Assembly: GCF_003402975.1 (NCBI RefSeq)
Contig: NZ_QURB01000001.1
Coordinates: 124,001 to 188,000, forward strand
Length of the DNA stretch: 64,000 nucleotides
Source: Brumimicrobium aurantiacum
GTDB taxonomy: Bacteria; Bacteroidota; Bacteroidia; Flavobacteriales_D; Crocinitomicaceae
Direction: 5' to 3'
Both the position numbers and the translations under genes were made by a program. Below, piece after piece: positions 35,698-44,731 of this stretch; the stretch's first letter is position 1, and each line of letters begins with the position of its first letter. The notes beneath the pieces are model-generated. The model was not told the DNA's origin, ran no database searches, and was given only the letters and a program-made list of their open reading frames with translations.

Positions 35698-37110
35698 TTA
35701 AACAACTTCTTTTCTCCTTTTCATCAGCACAAAAAACAAAATGGTGATTAAGGTAGCAAAAACAATTCCGATCCAAATGGAAATCCCGATATCGAATCCG
35801 AATCCAATTGTTGGGTCATAAAACAAATAAGTAGCAACAACCGATGTAATGAAAAATGCTGGAGCCAAGGCAACCATGAAGTGTGTTTTCTTTTGATAAA
35901 GATAAACCGCTCCAATCCATAAAGCAATTGATGCGGTAACTTGATTTGACCAGGAGAAATAACGCCAAAGCATTTGGAAATCAATTTTGGTAAGAATAAA
36001 GGAGATAACAAATAATGGAATAGCGACTTTAAAACGATTTACTAACGCTTTTTGATCGATTTTAAGATAGTCTGCAATGATCATTCTTGCTGCTCTAAAT
36101 GAAGTATCACCGGAAGTTATGGGCAAGACAATAACTCCCATAACTGCAATTGTCCCCCCTACAGAACCTAAAAAAGCGATGGCTATTTTATTTACCACAG
36201 CAGCAGGACCTCCTTCAGCAAGTACAAGACCTAAATCTTCTCCTTGAAACAAACTCATGGCCGCCGCAGCCCAAATCATAGCGATTACCGCTTCTAAAAT
36301 CATCATCCCATAGAATACTTTACGACCATCTTTTTCATTGTCGATTGTTCTTGATATGATGGGAGATTGAGTAGCGTGAAAACCTGACAATGCACCGCAT
36401 GAAATGGTTAAGAATATCACCGGATAATAAGGAAGGTTTTTAGGATGAAGATTTTCAAAAGTCAATTCGGGAATAGTATGTCCTGAAAGAAAAATACCAA
36501 CACCTATTCCCACTGCACTAAGGATGAGTAAAAATCCAAGAACTGGATAAATTTTACCAATAATTTTATCAATTGGCAAAACAGTTGCAACAATATAGTA
36601 GAAGAAAATACATAAAACGATAATCATAAAATAAGAGGTTTCACTTCCTATCAACTCATTGATCATTTTACCTGGGGCAGTAACAAAAACAGTCCCAACA
36701 AGTACTAATAACAGTAAGGTAAAGAAATTGACCACATGACTAAAAGACTTTCCTAGGAACTTTGAAGCTAATGCTGGCAAGTGTGAACCTCCATTCCTAA
36801 TGGATATCATTCCCGTTAAATAATCATGGACACCACCTGCGAAAATAGATCCAAACACAATCCATAAAAAAGCAGAAGGTCCATATAATACTCCTAAAAT
36901 AGGCCCAAAAATAGGTCCAACTCCTGCTATATTTAAAATTTGAATAAATGAATTTCTATTGCTATTCATTGGGAGGAAGTCCACTCCGTCATTTTGGGAG
37001 TGAGCTGGTGTTATTTTTTGCGCATCTGATCTAAATGTTTTATCAACGAATTTTCCATAGATTATGTATCCAAAAAGTAAAAGAACCAAGGCGGATAGAA
37101 ATGTAAACAT
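35698..37110 (-). CDS. cstA: Carbon starvation CstA family protein
   Basis: 470 aa with about 12-13 transmembrane helices. GVGPIFGPILGVLYGPSAFLWIVFGSIFAGGVHDYL and GALSGFHATQSPIISRTIDNE are the family hallmarks. E. coli CstA (about 700 aa) transports pyruvate or peptides under starvation; this is the short form lacking the C-terminal extension, usual in Bacteroidota and Firmicutes. The single-gene unit is divergent from scoB, which fits a role in carbon-source switching. Confidence 0.9.
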   Translation of the reverse strand: MFTFLSALVLLLFGYIIYGKFVDKTFRSDAQKITPAHSQNDGVDFLPMNSNRNSFIQILNIAGVGPIFGPILGVLYGPSAFLWIVFGSIFAGGVHDYLTGMISIRNGGSHLPALASKFLGKSFSHVVNFFTLLLLVLVGTVFVTAPGKMINELIGSETSYFMIIVLCIFFYYIVATVLPIDKIIGKIYPVLGFLLILSAVGIGVGIFLSGHTIPELTFENLHPKNLPYYPVIFLTISCGALSGFHATQSPIISRTIDNEKDGRKVFYGMMILEAVIAMIWAAAAMSLFQGEDLGLVLAEGGPAAVVNKIAIAFLGSVGGTIAVMGVIVLPITSGDTSFRAARMIIADYLKIDQKALVNRFKVAIPLFVISFILTKIDFQMLWRYFSWSNQVTASIALWIGAVYLYQKKTHFMVALAPAFFITSVVATYLFYDPTIGFGFDIGISIWIGIVFATLITILFFVLMKRRKEVV

Positions 37111-37254
37111 AGTTTAATCGTAAAGTTTCATTTTTTTACAATATACATGGAACAGCTTAGTATTGATAAAATATTGCCTTATTTTTTTATTCATCATTTA
37201 GAATAATCCAAAGAGTTTTCATTTAAAAACCGCCTCAAAACAAAAGAAATCATT

Positions 37255-37262
37255 TATCTTTG
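37255..37262 (+). promoter_or_regulatory. Candidate -7 promoter element for scoB
   Basis: TATCTTTG is an exact -7 match 33 bp before the scoB start, in the intergenic region shared with the divergent cstA gene. Confidence 0.45.
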
Positions 37263-37295
37263 ATTTCGTTAAAACAGAATATAAAAGGATAATTT

Positions 37296-37955
37296 ATGGC
37301 ACTAGATAAGATTGGAATTGCAAAACGAATTGCACAAGAATTAGAAGATGGTTTTTATGTGAATTTAGGAATTGGTATCCCTACATTGGTTGCTAATTAT
37401 GTTCCTGAAGGAATTCAAGTTGAGTTTCAATCAGAGAATGGAATTCTTGGGATGGGAAATTTCCCTTACGAAGGAGAAGAAGATGCTGATTTAATCAATG
37501 CCGGAAAACAAACCATAACTGCCCAACCAGGCGCTGTTTATTTCGATTCTTCAACATCATTCGGAATGATACGTGGAAACCATGTTCAATTGACTGTTTT
37601 AGGCGCAATGGAAGTTGCAGCCAATGGAGACATTGCCAACTGGAAAATTCCAGGTAAAATGGTAAAAGGAATGGGGGGAGCGATGGATTTAGTAGGTTCG
37701 GCCGAAAACATCATCGTAGCAATGATGCATACCAACAAAAAAGGAGAATCTAAGCTTTTATCAGAATGTTCTTTGCCTTTAACAGGTGTAAACTGTGTAA
37801 CTAAAGTTGTAACAAACCTTGCTTATTTAGAAGTAAAAGACGGAGCGTTTCACCTTATAGAACGTGCACCAGGTGTTACGGTTGAGGAGATTAAAGCAGC
37901 AACTGAAGGTGATTTAGTTGTTCCTGATAATGTTCCAGAAATGAAATTAGTTTAA
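37296..37955 (+). CDS. scoB: 3-oxoacid CoA-transferase subunit B
   Basis: 219 aa, full length. FQSENGILGMG holds the SENG motif with the catalytic Glu that forms the CoA thioester, and GIGIPTLVANYVP and GKMVKGMGGAMDLV are subunit B landmarks. With subunit A it moves CoA from succinyl-CoA to acetoacetate or a related acid. scoA is normally adjacent, but here scoB stands alone: cstA is upstream on the other strand and an accessory island follows. A degenerate second copy of its last codons lies at 41.4 kb. Confidence 0.93.
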   Translation: MALDKIGIAKRIAQELEDGFYVNLGIGIPTLVANYVPEGIQVEFQSENGILGMGNFPYEGEEDADLINAGKQTITAQPGAVYFDSSTSFGMIRGNHVQLTVLGAMEVAANGDIANWKIPGKMVKGMGGAMDLVGSAENIIVAMMHTNKKGESKLLSECSLPLTGVNCVTKVVTNLAYLEVKDGAFHLIERAPGVTVEEIKAATEGDLVVPDNVPEMKLV

Positions 37956-38092
37956 AAATGGTTATTCTTAAAAGTAGAGAAGAGACTATCTAGAGGGATG
38001 ACTGTTTTTTAAATTCATAATTATTTAATACTGTAAACATCAACGAATTCAAGCTTGTTTTTATACTTGCATTTCATAAAAAACTTAATAAT

Positions 38093-39762
38093 ATGAATTT
38101 TAAAATCTTTAAATCCCTGTGTGTGAGTGTGTGTGTGCAGGCTTAAGTCTTTGGGCTAACGGTCAAGATTTAACAACAGTCCATGTAGTTCAGGAATTAA
38201 ACTACAGTAGTATCCATGTTTACATTCTCCAAGATGGTCAAACTCAAAATCATTACAAAAGCTCCGCCAGTAATGAAGACATCCTCAATATAGGTAATAC
38301 AGTGCAATTAGATTTGGATAGCGACAATTCTAACAAACCTGTTTATATCGATGGAGCTAAATCTAGTTTAATAGCCATTGAAATCGAGAGGAATTTCAAT
38401 AATGATGAAGGTGGATTTAATCTAACTGATGACATCCTATATCACCTACCATATCAGGAAGGTGATATTTTATTTTTTGAAAATTCTCAACATATAACCG
38501 ATTTGACAGAGTTATTATATGCTCAAGAAGAAAAAAATATCGAAGAGAATGAAAATCTGCAAGATTCTTCTATCCTATTTGCATTTGAGTCAAAGTTTCC
38601 AGACTTCAAATCATTTCGACTTCATTTAGGGAATCGTTATTCAATACAAGAAAGAGATGGGTATACTGATGATGAGTTAATAGAGTTTTATAATTATGAC
38701 CACATCAATGATGACGCCTTAAAGTCTTTTTTCAACGAGTTTAGAATGATAGGTATTGGAGATAGTATATACTATTATCACAATACTAATGAAGTTATCA
38801 TTTTTCATAAAGAATACTATAAAGGTCGAATTAAAGCTAAGTTTCTAAGTCTACTTAATAAAGATAAAGATCTTCTTGATAATTATAGAGGTAGTCTTCT
38901 TATGGACTCATATCTTACCATAGATGGTGAAATTAACATAAATAATCCATTATTTATTATTATTTCAGATCCAAATAATTCTGATAGAAAGATAGAACAT
39001 AAAAGTCAAGTCTATGTAACTTATCCTCCAGCAGACTGCGAAAACACAAGTGCTAGAATTGCTCTAGAAGCAACAGTTAAAGAGTTTGGATATATAGACT
39101 ACAATGCGTCTCCCGGAGACTACATTGATGAAAAAGATATTTATAAAATACCTTTAAGAACAAGAAATGCTACTGTGGAGATAAAATGGAAAGGAGCAAA
39201 TAGTACAGGAAATGATATACAGATCATTAACAACTATGATGGCAAAACTATAACTCATAATTTTATAACACCAGGAACTTATGAAGTTATTTCAAGAATA
39301 GAATATACCGACACAATATTACAGGAAACCGTTGTTTTAGAAGAAACAACACCTGTTAAGGTGTCAGGTGACGTATGCACTACTGATGAGGATTGGGGTT
39401 ATGACAATGAGAAAACTAGTACATGGAGGCTAGATGGTAAAGCATGGACATCAAACAATCTATTTGGCAAACATATTGGCTCATATTCTCATGCCTACGA
39501 AAAAAAACGTGGGAAGTGGAAAAGAAGAAGAATTAATATGTCTACTCGCATTCAAGGTCGATATCGAAATTCGCAATGTATAGAGAAAGAACTTGTAGTA
39601 GGCTTTAAACCCGGAAATAGAAGAAGAGTAAGAAAAGTGAAAAGTAGAGGTTTCTTAAATTACAAATCTTATTCTTTCGGAAACGAAGCAGATATTTACT
39701 CAGGTCATAGAATAGACAGTAAAGGGCTTTCATTCATAATAAAGCTAACTCCATGCCCTTAA
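38093..39762 (+). CDS. Secreted protein with a frame-disrupting TG tract in the signal peptide; unknown function
   Basis: From ATG 38093 the frame stops after 17 codons; the 547-codon frame starts at GTG 38119. Between them lies (TG)4-AG-(TG)5 (38118-38137). Removing one TG would join both into a typical signal peptide, MNFKIFKSLCVSVCAGLSLW followed by ANGQ. Mature part: a novel N-terminal region with much acidic sequence, a PKD-like stretch near residues 370-400 (ATVEIKWKGANSTGND), and a basic C-terminus (KKRGKWKRRRINMS). No recognised family. The stop overlaps the next gene by 10 bp. First gene of a three-gene operon; likely surface or periplasmic. Confidence 0.75.
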
Positions 39763-40493
39763 AAATCGCATTTTTCATCTGTCTTTTGTACTTAAACAAA
39801 ATACATTCGCAGATTTTTTTTTATGAAAATAATTTCAGTTTTTCAACGTCAATTAATTTTGACGTTGAAAAACCTTTTGATATTGACCCTTTAGAAAATC
39901 GAATTACAAACAGCTTATTGATTGGGATCGAATCAAAGAAAATATTTAATTTGCTTTACTACAATGTGGGTATAGGGTATCAACAGAATAGATTCAAACA
40001 AGTATTTGAAAATGAAGTTCACACTAGTAGTTTTTATAACTTTTCTACACTTGAACTAAAAATACAAATAGGGTTAGGTATAGAAAAAAAAATAAACCAA
40101 ACTAATTCATCTATTTATTTCGAATGTGGTTTCTCGCCCGACTATCTTATAAGAAAAAAATACGAGATAGAAAATGCAAATAAAATACTCATCTATCAAT
40201 ATAATGGACAAAACATATTCTACAGCAATAACATTAGACTTAAAAATTCGAGTAAATTGATTAGCCTATTTTCTCCTTATTTTAATATTGGGGCAAAGGT
40301 TCAAATCTCAGAAAGAATACTCCTAAGAACATACTGCCAATTGGTTCTTGGAGATAATTATATTGTTAGTTCAAGCTACACTTTTCATTCTACATACCCA
40401 AATGCGATTGAATTCTCAAGAACACAACTAAACAACACTTTAATCAAAGTTAACCGCCTTAATATGGGATTTAGATTAAGTTATTCGTTATGA
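39753..40493 (+). CDS. Predicted outer membrane barrel protein, island gene 2
   Basis: 246 aa. The start at ATG 39753 gives a signal peptide (KIAFFICLLYLNKIHSQ). The rest is a series of amphipathic strands (FNLLYYNVGIGYQQNRF, LELKIQIGLGIEKKI, ISLFSPYFNIGAKVQIS) ending in NRLNMGFRLSYSL, the terminal strand signature of barrels. Very AT-rich. It overlaps the genes on both sides (10 bp and 4 bp), so translation is coupled. No family recognised. Confidence 0.7.
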   Translation: MPLKIAFFICLLYLNKIHSQIFFYENNFSFSTSINFDVEKPFDIDPLENRITNSLLIGIESKKIFNLLYYNVGIGYQQNRFKQVFENEVHTSSFYNFSTLELKIQIGLGIEKKINQTNSSIYFECGFSPDYLIRKKYEIENANKILIYQYNGQNIFYSNNIRLKNSSKLISLFSPYFNIGAKVQISERILLRTYCQLVLGDNYIVSSSYTFHSTYPNAIEFSRTQLNNTLIKVNRLNMGFRLSYSL

Positions 40494-41332
40494 AATATTT
40501 TTACTTATTAGTTTTAGTTTTCATTTCGGGCAAAATATTTAGCCAAACTGAAATGAAATATACAGTTTCAATTGGAGCACCGAACAATGGATTCTTTGGA
40601 TCGGGGACACATCCAGAATATTATTTCGATCTTTTTGCAAACAAAGAACAAAAACCCAATGCTTCTTTTGATACTGAATATATGTTTAAGTTTAGTCAGT
40701 CTCTCAATCAAAAAAGGAAACTTTTTTTAAATGTAGGGTTTGGATTTGGACAAACTTTTTATGAATTACGTTACCCAAAAGGAGGAAATCAAAAATTAAA
40801 TGAAAGTTTCCATTCTATTTACAATTATAGATTTTTACCGAGCTTAGGTTTAGAGAAAAGAATCAATTTGGGTGAAGATTTGCAAATTAGTTTTGGTATT
40901 GATTGGGCTCCTAGAATTTACAAGGATTACACTAGGGAGTTTGAAAATGAAGAAGCACTTGTGTTTTCTGAAAATAGCAGCGTATCCTATTCTGTACAGT
41001 TTAAAAATAAAAAGGAGCAATACAAGGTTGAAAACAATCCTATTATTTTATTTAGATATCTATTGAGTCTTAATTACAAAATTAATGACCAATTGGATTT
41101 GATAGTTCAGTTTCAAATGAACAGAAATTTTAATGAATACTTTAGTTTTAGAGTTGCTGAAACAACTATTGGTGACACATTAAAAGTGAACGCTTATGGA
41201 TCTCCTAATATACACTACCAAGACCATGTCGTCGACTCAGAAAAGATAACTACTCACTTTTCGTACATAGGAATTGGAATCAAACAAAGGCTAAATTGGA
41301 CAAAGTTTAAAGAAAACTTGTTAGTACATTAA
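40490..41332 (+). CDS. Predicted outer membrane barrel protein, island gene 3
   Basis: 280 aa with signal peptide (YFYLLVLVFISGKIFSQ), starting in an ATGA overlap with the upstream stop. Strands such as RKLFLNVGFGFGQTFYELRYP, LQISFGIDWAPRIYKDYT and FSYIGIGIKQRLNW resemble an outer-membrane barrel of 8-12 strands. It looks distantly like the preceding protein in layout, perhaps an old duplication. Function unknown; the operon layout suggests that the two barrels act with the secreted protein of gene 1. Confidence 0.7.
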   Translation: MKYFYLLVLVFISGKIFSQTEMKYTVSIGAPNNGFFGSGTHPEYYFDLFANKEQKPNASFDTEYMFKFSQSLNQKRKLFLNVGFGFGQTFYELRYPKGGNQKLNESFHSIYNYRFLPSLGLEKRINLGEDLQISFGIDWAPRIYKDYTREFENEEALVFSENSSVSYSVQFKNKKEQYKVENNPIILFRYLLSLNYKINDQLDLIVQFQMNRNFNEYFSFRVAETTIGDTLKVNAYGSPNIHYQDHVVDSEKITTHFSYIGIGIKQRLNWTKFKENLLVH

Positions 41333-41384
41333 CTAAATAAACTATTTTATCTTTATAGAATTGTAATTTATTTTTTAATTGGTT

Positions 41385-41439
41385 AATGCAGGAAAATTGT
41401 TTATTCTGGATAATGTTCCAGAAATGAATTTAGGATAAT
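41385..41439 (+). pseudogene. Degenerate scoB 3' end
   Basis: gataatgttccagaaatgaa (41409-41428) is identical to the scoB end at 37926-37945. In frame the segment reads AGKLFILDNVPEMNLG-stop, against EGDLVVPDNVPEMKLV-stop in the intact gene, and GKL before the NVPEM motif is itself common in ScoB proteins. An in-frame TAA lies four codons upstream of the segment. It therefore looks like the tail of a second, diverged scoB copy rather than a fresh duplication. Confidence 0.7.
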
Positions 41440-41455
41440 TTGTATTGGGTGATTT

Positions 41456-41487
41456 GCGTAGGGGCGTATTGCAATACGCCCCTACGC
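41456..41487. repeat. Perfect 32-bp palindrome
   Basis: gcgtaggggcgtattg (41456-41471) is directly followed by its exact complement (41472-41487), flanked by gatttg and caaatc 5 bp further out. It lies between the island and the 3' end of gldH. GTAGGGGCGTATTGCAATAC-type palindromes are widespread dispersed repeats in bacteria; it may also stop gldH transcription. Confidence 0.8.
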
Positions 41488-41496
41488 TACACAAAT

Positions 41497-41970
41497 CTAT
41501 TCTATTCTCAAACTAATATCCTCAACATAAGGGATTGATTCTTCTTGTGTTGCATTCAACAATTTAAATACATACTTACCTTTTATAGGAAAGGCTTTAG
41601 AATCAAATCTCAATCTACTTTCAACCAATGTTCCAGAAACCTTTCCGATCCATGAGCCATCAGGATTAGCCAAAGGAATTTTCTGAGCAACCTTAGATGT
41701 TGTTCCATCAGGGGCTGTCACCAAAATATAAATCCACAAATCGCTATACAAGTATTCTTTAGTTGTTCTTAATGACAATATAAAGTCATGGACTTTTACT
41801 GAATCATCTACATTCACCTCGAATATCGCGGTATCTCCTTTATCCCAAGATTGGTCTTCAAAAGTATGGGCTTGATCATAATAAGGCTGCTCTCCACAGC
41901 TTTGAATGGAGAGTACAAGCCCTAAAACGGCAATGATCGAAACGAACTTATTTGCTTTTATCACTTTCAT
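41497..41970 (-). CDS. gldH: Gliding motility lipoprotein GldH
   Basis: 157 aa from MKVIKANKF, whose signal ends in the lipobox SIQSC; a longer frame to 42006 is possible but would lengthen the N-terminus without reason. The mature part (FEDQSWDKGDTAIFEVNVDDS, LWIYILVTAPDGTTS, DPDGSWIG-like segment) matches GldH, an outer-membrane-associated lipoprotein needed for gliding in Flavobacterium johnsoniae. The start lies inside the ricT gene (23-bp overlap), so the two are co-translated. ricT-gldH linkage is typical of the order. Confidence 0.85.
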   Translation of the reverse strand: MKVIKANKFVSIIAVLGLVLSIQSCGEQPYYDQAHTFEDQSWDKGDTAIFEVNVDDSVKVHDFILSLRTTKEYLYSDLWIYILVTAPDGTTSKVAQKIPLANPDGSWIGKVSGTLVESRLRFDSKAFPIKGKYVFKLLNATQEESIPYVEDISLRIE

Positions 41971-43537
41971 TGTTCCCTTTACTTTTTGGCGTATTCGCGT
42001 CTCCATTTTTACGTGGCGGACGTCTCTTCGTTGGCCTCGGTTTCTTTACTTCACCTCCCTTAACTGCTGAAGGTTTACCACCATTACTTTTATTTACAGG
42101 TTTTTTCTTCCCTGTTGTATTCGACTTATTCGAAGGCTTTCCTTTCGCTTGAACCGGTTTCTTGCTGTCTGTTTTTACTGGATTTGGCTTTTGCCCTGTT
42201 GGCTTGGTATCCTTAGACTTCTGCTTCGGTTTCGGCTTTCTCTTTGGTTTAATATTGTCGTCTGGTCTTTTACCTTTCGGCTTTGATTTATTTCCAGCTG
42301 ACTGAACATCCTTAGGCTTATTGCTTCCATTCGGTTTTGGTCCTCTACCCTTCGTATGTTTTGGTGTGTTTGCATTTGCTGAAGGCTTTTTCTTGCCTCC
42401 TTTACGTTTCTTTTTCTTGTTTTTAGCAAACTTTTTATCAAAACGATTCAAATCATCTTGACCAACAACATTAGAATATTCTGGTGTCTTCGGTGCTTTT
42501 GTTTCAATTGAAGAGAGGTCAAAATCTTTCAAATCTTCAGGTTTCTTCTTCTCTTTGTTCATTGCAATAATCTCCTTAGCACGTTCAGGTGAAAGGGCGA
42601 TCAATCCAGGGTTCGTTTTATCATCCGTTTGATGTAAATACCACATCAAACCTTTAAAAACATCTGTTTTGATATGAATTCCAACGCCTTTTTTGGTATA
42701 GAGTTTAATATCAGTAGACGGAAAGCTTTTCAGCTCATCAATATACATATCCAACTCATAATTCAAACAGCATTTCAACTTCCCACATTGTCCAGCAAGT
42801 TTTTGCGGATTCAATGAAAGTTGCTGATAACGTGCAGCACTCGTACTCACAGAACGGAAATCAGTTAACCAAGTAGAACAACACAATTCACGTCCACAAG
42901 AACCAATTCCACCTAAACGGGCTGATTCTTGACGAGCACCAATTTGTCTCATTTCGATACGTACACGGAAAGATTCCGCCATATCTTTAATCAACTGACG
43001 AAAATCAACTCGCCCATTGGCCGTATAATAAAAAGTGGCTTTTGTTCCATCCCCTTGGTATTCGACATCAGATATTTTCATATCCAATTTCAAGTGAAGT
43101 GCCATTTCACGTGCCTTATGCATCACGCTTTCTTCATTCTTACGTGCAGCAACCCATTTATCAATGTCCTCTTGCGTGGCGTGGCGAATTATCTTTCGTG
43201 CCTCATGAGTTTTGAAATTTGGTGCTTTTTTTTGAAGCTGTATTCTGGAAAGTTCTCCTACAACTGAAACCACCCCAACATCATAGCCAGGGCTAGCTTC
43301 TACGACGACCACGTCGCCAACATTTAGTTCAAATCCTTTTAAATTTCTAAAAAAAGATTTTCTACTATTCTTAAATCGTATCTCAACTATATCAAATTGA
43401 CTTTTTCCGTTGGGCAATTGCATATTTGAAAGCCAATCGAAAACGCCAAGTTTATTACATCCTCCAGAACTACAGGTCCCATTACTTTTGCATCCGCGAG
43501 GAATTCCTCCTCCAGATCCACAACTTGTACATCCCAT
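41948..43537 (-). CDS. ricT: PSP1 domain protein, RicT (YaaT) homologue with long basic tail
   Basis: 529 aa. The PSP1 core (about 60-280) contains GGIGSCGRELCCSTWL and AGQCGKLKCCLNYE, the Cys motifs that hold Fe-S clusters in the Bacillus RicAFT complex. The N-terminus is another Cys-rich knot (GCTSCGSGGG...GTCSSGGC). From residue 370 the protein is a low-complexity Lys/Pro/Gly/Asn tail (KKKKRKGGKKKPSANAN), probably disordered and nucleic-acid binding. In Bacillus the protein guides RNase Y in mRNA processing; the role in Bacteroidota is not known. Overlaps gldH. Confidence 0.82.
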   Translation of the reverse strand: MGCTSCGSGGGIPRGCKSNGTCSSGGCNKLGVFDWLSNMQLPNGKSQFDIVEIRFKNSRKSFFRNLKGFELNVGDVVVVEASPGYDVGVVSVVGELSRIQLQKKAPNFKTHEARKIIRHATQEDIDKWVAARKNEESVMHKAREMALHLKLDMKISDVEYQGDGTKATFYYTANGRVDFRQLIKDMAESFRVRIEMRQIGARQESARLGGIGSCGRELCCSTWLTDFRSVSTSAARYQQLSLNPQKLAGQCGKLKCCLNYELDMYIDELKSFPSTDIKLYTKKGVGIHIKTDVFKGLMWYLHQTDDKTNPGLIALSPERAKEIIAMNKEKKKPEDLKDFDLSSIETKAPKTPEYSNVVGQDDLNRFDKKFAKNKKKKRKGGKKKPSANANTPKHTKGRGPKPNGSNKPKDVQSAGNKSKPKGKRPDDNIKPKRKPKPKQKSKDTKPTGQKPNPVKTDSKKPVQAKGKPSNKSNTTGKKKPVNKSNGGKPSAVKGGEVKKPRPTKRRPPRKNGDANTPKSKGNNESDKSK

Positions 43538-43560
43538 AGTTATATTTTTCTCAAAAATAA

Positions 43561-43568
43561 CAAATATA
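43561..43568 (-). promoter_or_regulatory. Candidate -7 promoter element for ricT-gldH
   Basis: Minus-strand TATATTTG, an exact match, 23 bp before the ricT start codon. -33 element not clear. Confidence 0.4.
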
Positions 43569-43626
43569 GAGGAGAACTACGAATAAAAAAATGATATGTA
43601 CAGCCGATTTGTCTTTCGCTTCAAAG

Positions 43627-44529
43627 TCATTTTTTATTCCTTGGATGATAGCTGATTATTGCATCACGAATAAATGACTGATCCAAATGTGTGTAAATTT
43701 CTGTAGTTGTGATAGATTCGTGTCCAAGCATCTCTTGAATCGCTCTTAAGTTTGCTCCACCTTCTATTAAATGTGTCGCAAACGAGTGTCGAAAAGTATG
43801 TGGACTTACTTTTTTTTGCAATCCGATTGAAAGGGCTAAATTTTTCACAATTGTAAATATCATTACACGGGTTAATTGTCGACCTCGTCGGTTTAAAAAC
43901 ACATAATCCTCATGTCCTTTTTCAATTTTCATGTGATTCCGCGTTCCAGAAACATAAATATTAATTTCTTTCTCAACACTTGGACTCACTGGAACTAATC
44001 GTTCTTTATTTCCTTTTCCTATTACACGAATAAACCCTTGTTGAAAGAAAATATTTGAAAACTTTAAATTAATTAATTCACTTACACGTAAACCGCAACT
44101 GTATAATGTTTCTAACATTGCTTTGTTTCGGTGACCTTCTGGCTTACTCAGGTCAATAGCACCAATCATTTCATCGATTTCTTCAATGCTCAAAAAGACG
44201 GGTAATTTCAACCCAATCTTTGGAAGTTCAAGTAAACTACTGGGATCATCATCGAGAATTCCTTCCAACACTAAAAAATCAAAGAATTGCTTTACACCAC
44301 TAATAACACGTGCTTGTGAACGTGCTGACAGTCCAAGATCATATAAATCAGAGATAAAATTCTTCAACACCTCCAAATCTACTTTTTTGGGCGAAATTGA
44401 CCTTGCCGAACAAAAGTCACTCAGCTTTTCTAAATCACGTTGATAGGCAAAAATTGAATTTTCTGCTAAACCTCTTTCGATTTTGAGGTAATTCACAAAA
44501 TCACGATTGTATATCTTCCATTCATTCAC
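43627..44529 (-). CDS. xerD: Tyrosine recombinase XerD
   Basis: 300 aa, the length of XerC/XerD. Residues 1-90 are the SAM-like core-binding domain (FVNYLKIERGLAENSIFAYQRDL). Catalytic residues: Arg in YSCGLRVSELINL, Lys in VIGKGNKERLVP, His-xx-Arg in SPHTFRHSFATHLIEGG, His in MLGHESITTTEIYTH and the nucleophilic Tyr directly after. It resolves chromosome dimers at dif with a XerC partner. No phage or integron context is present, so a housekeeping role is most likely. Confidence 0.92.
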   Translation of the reverse strand: MNEWKIYNRDFVNYLKIERGLAENSIFAYQRDLEKLSDFCSARSISPKKVDLEVLKNFISDLYDLGLSARSQARVISGVKQFFDFLVLEGILDDDPSSLLELPKIGLKLPVFLSIEEIDEMIGAIDLSKPEGHRNKAMLETLYSCGLRVSELINLKFSNIFFQQGFIRVIGKGNKERLVPVSPSVEKEINIYVSGTRNHMKIEKGHEDYVFLNRRGRQLTRVMIFTIVKNLALSIGLQKKVSPHTFRHSFATHLIEGGANLRAIQEMLGHESITTTEIYTHLDQSFIRDAIISYHPRNKK

Positions 44530-44731
44530 AATTTAAAATTAATAAAAAAGAAGTTACCTGCGCTATAACGGATTTATCATTATACAACAAACAAGGTAAA
44601 AGAAGCTCAATACAAATGGAACATGAAAAAAATGATGTTCTTAAAAAGACTGGCATGCAGCTAACTTGCACAATCTATTTTATAGAATTTTCTTAATATT
44701 GTAGCAAAGCAGCGGAAATTAAAAACAAAAC

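Noticed and set aside
43627-44529. Integrase of a mobile element near the tRNA-Ser repeat block
   Set aside because: Length and motifs fit housekeeping XerD, it is more than 3 kb from the repeats, and intervening genes are core genes.
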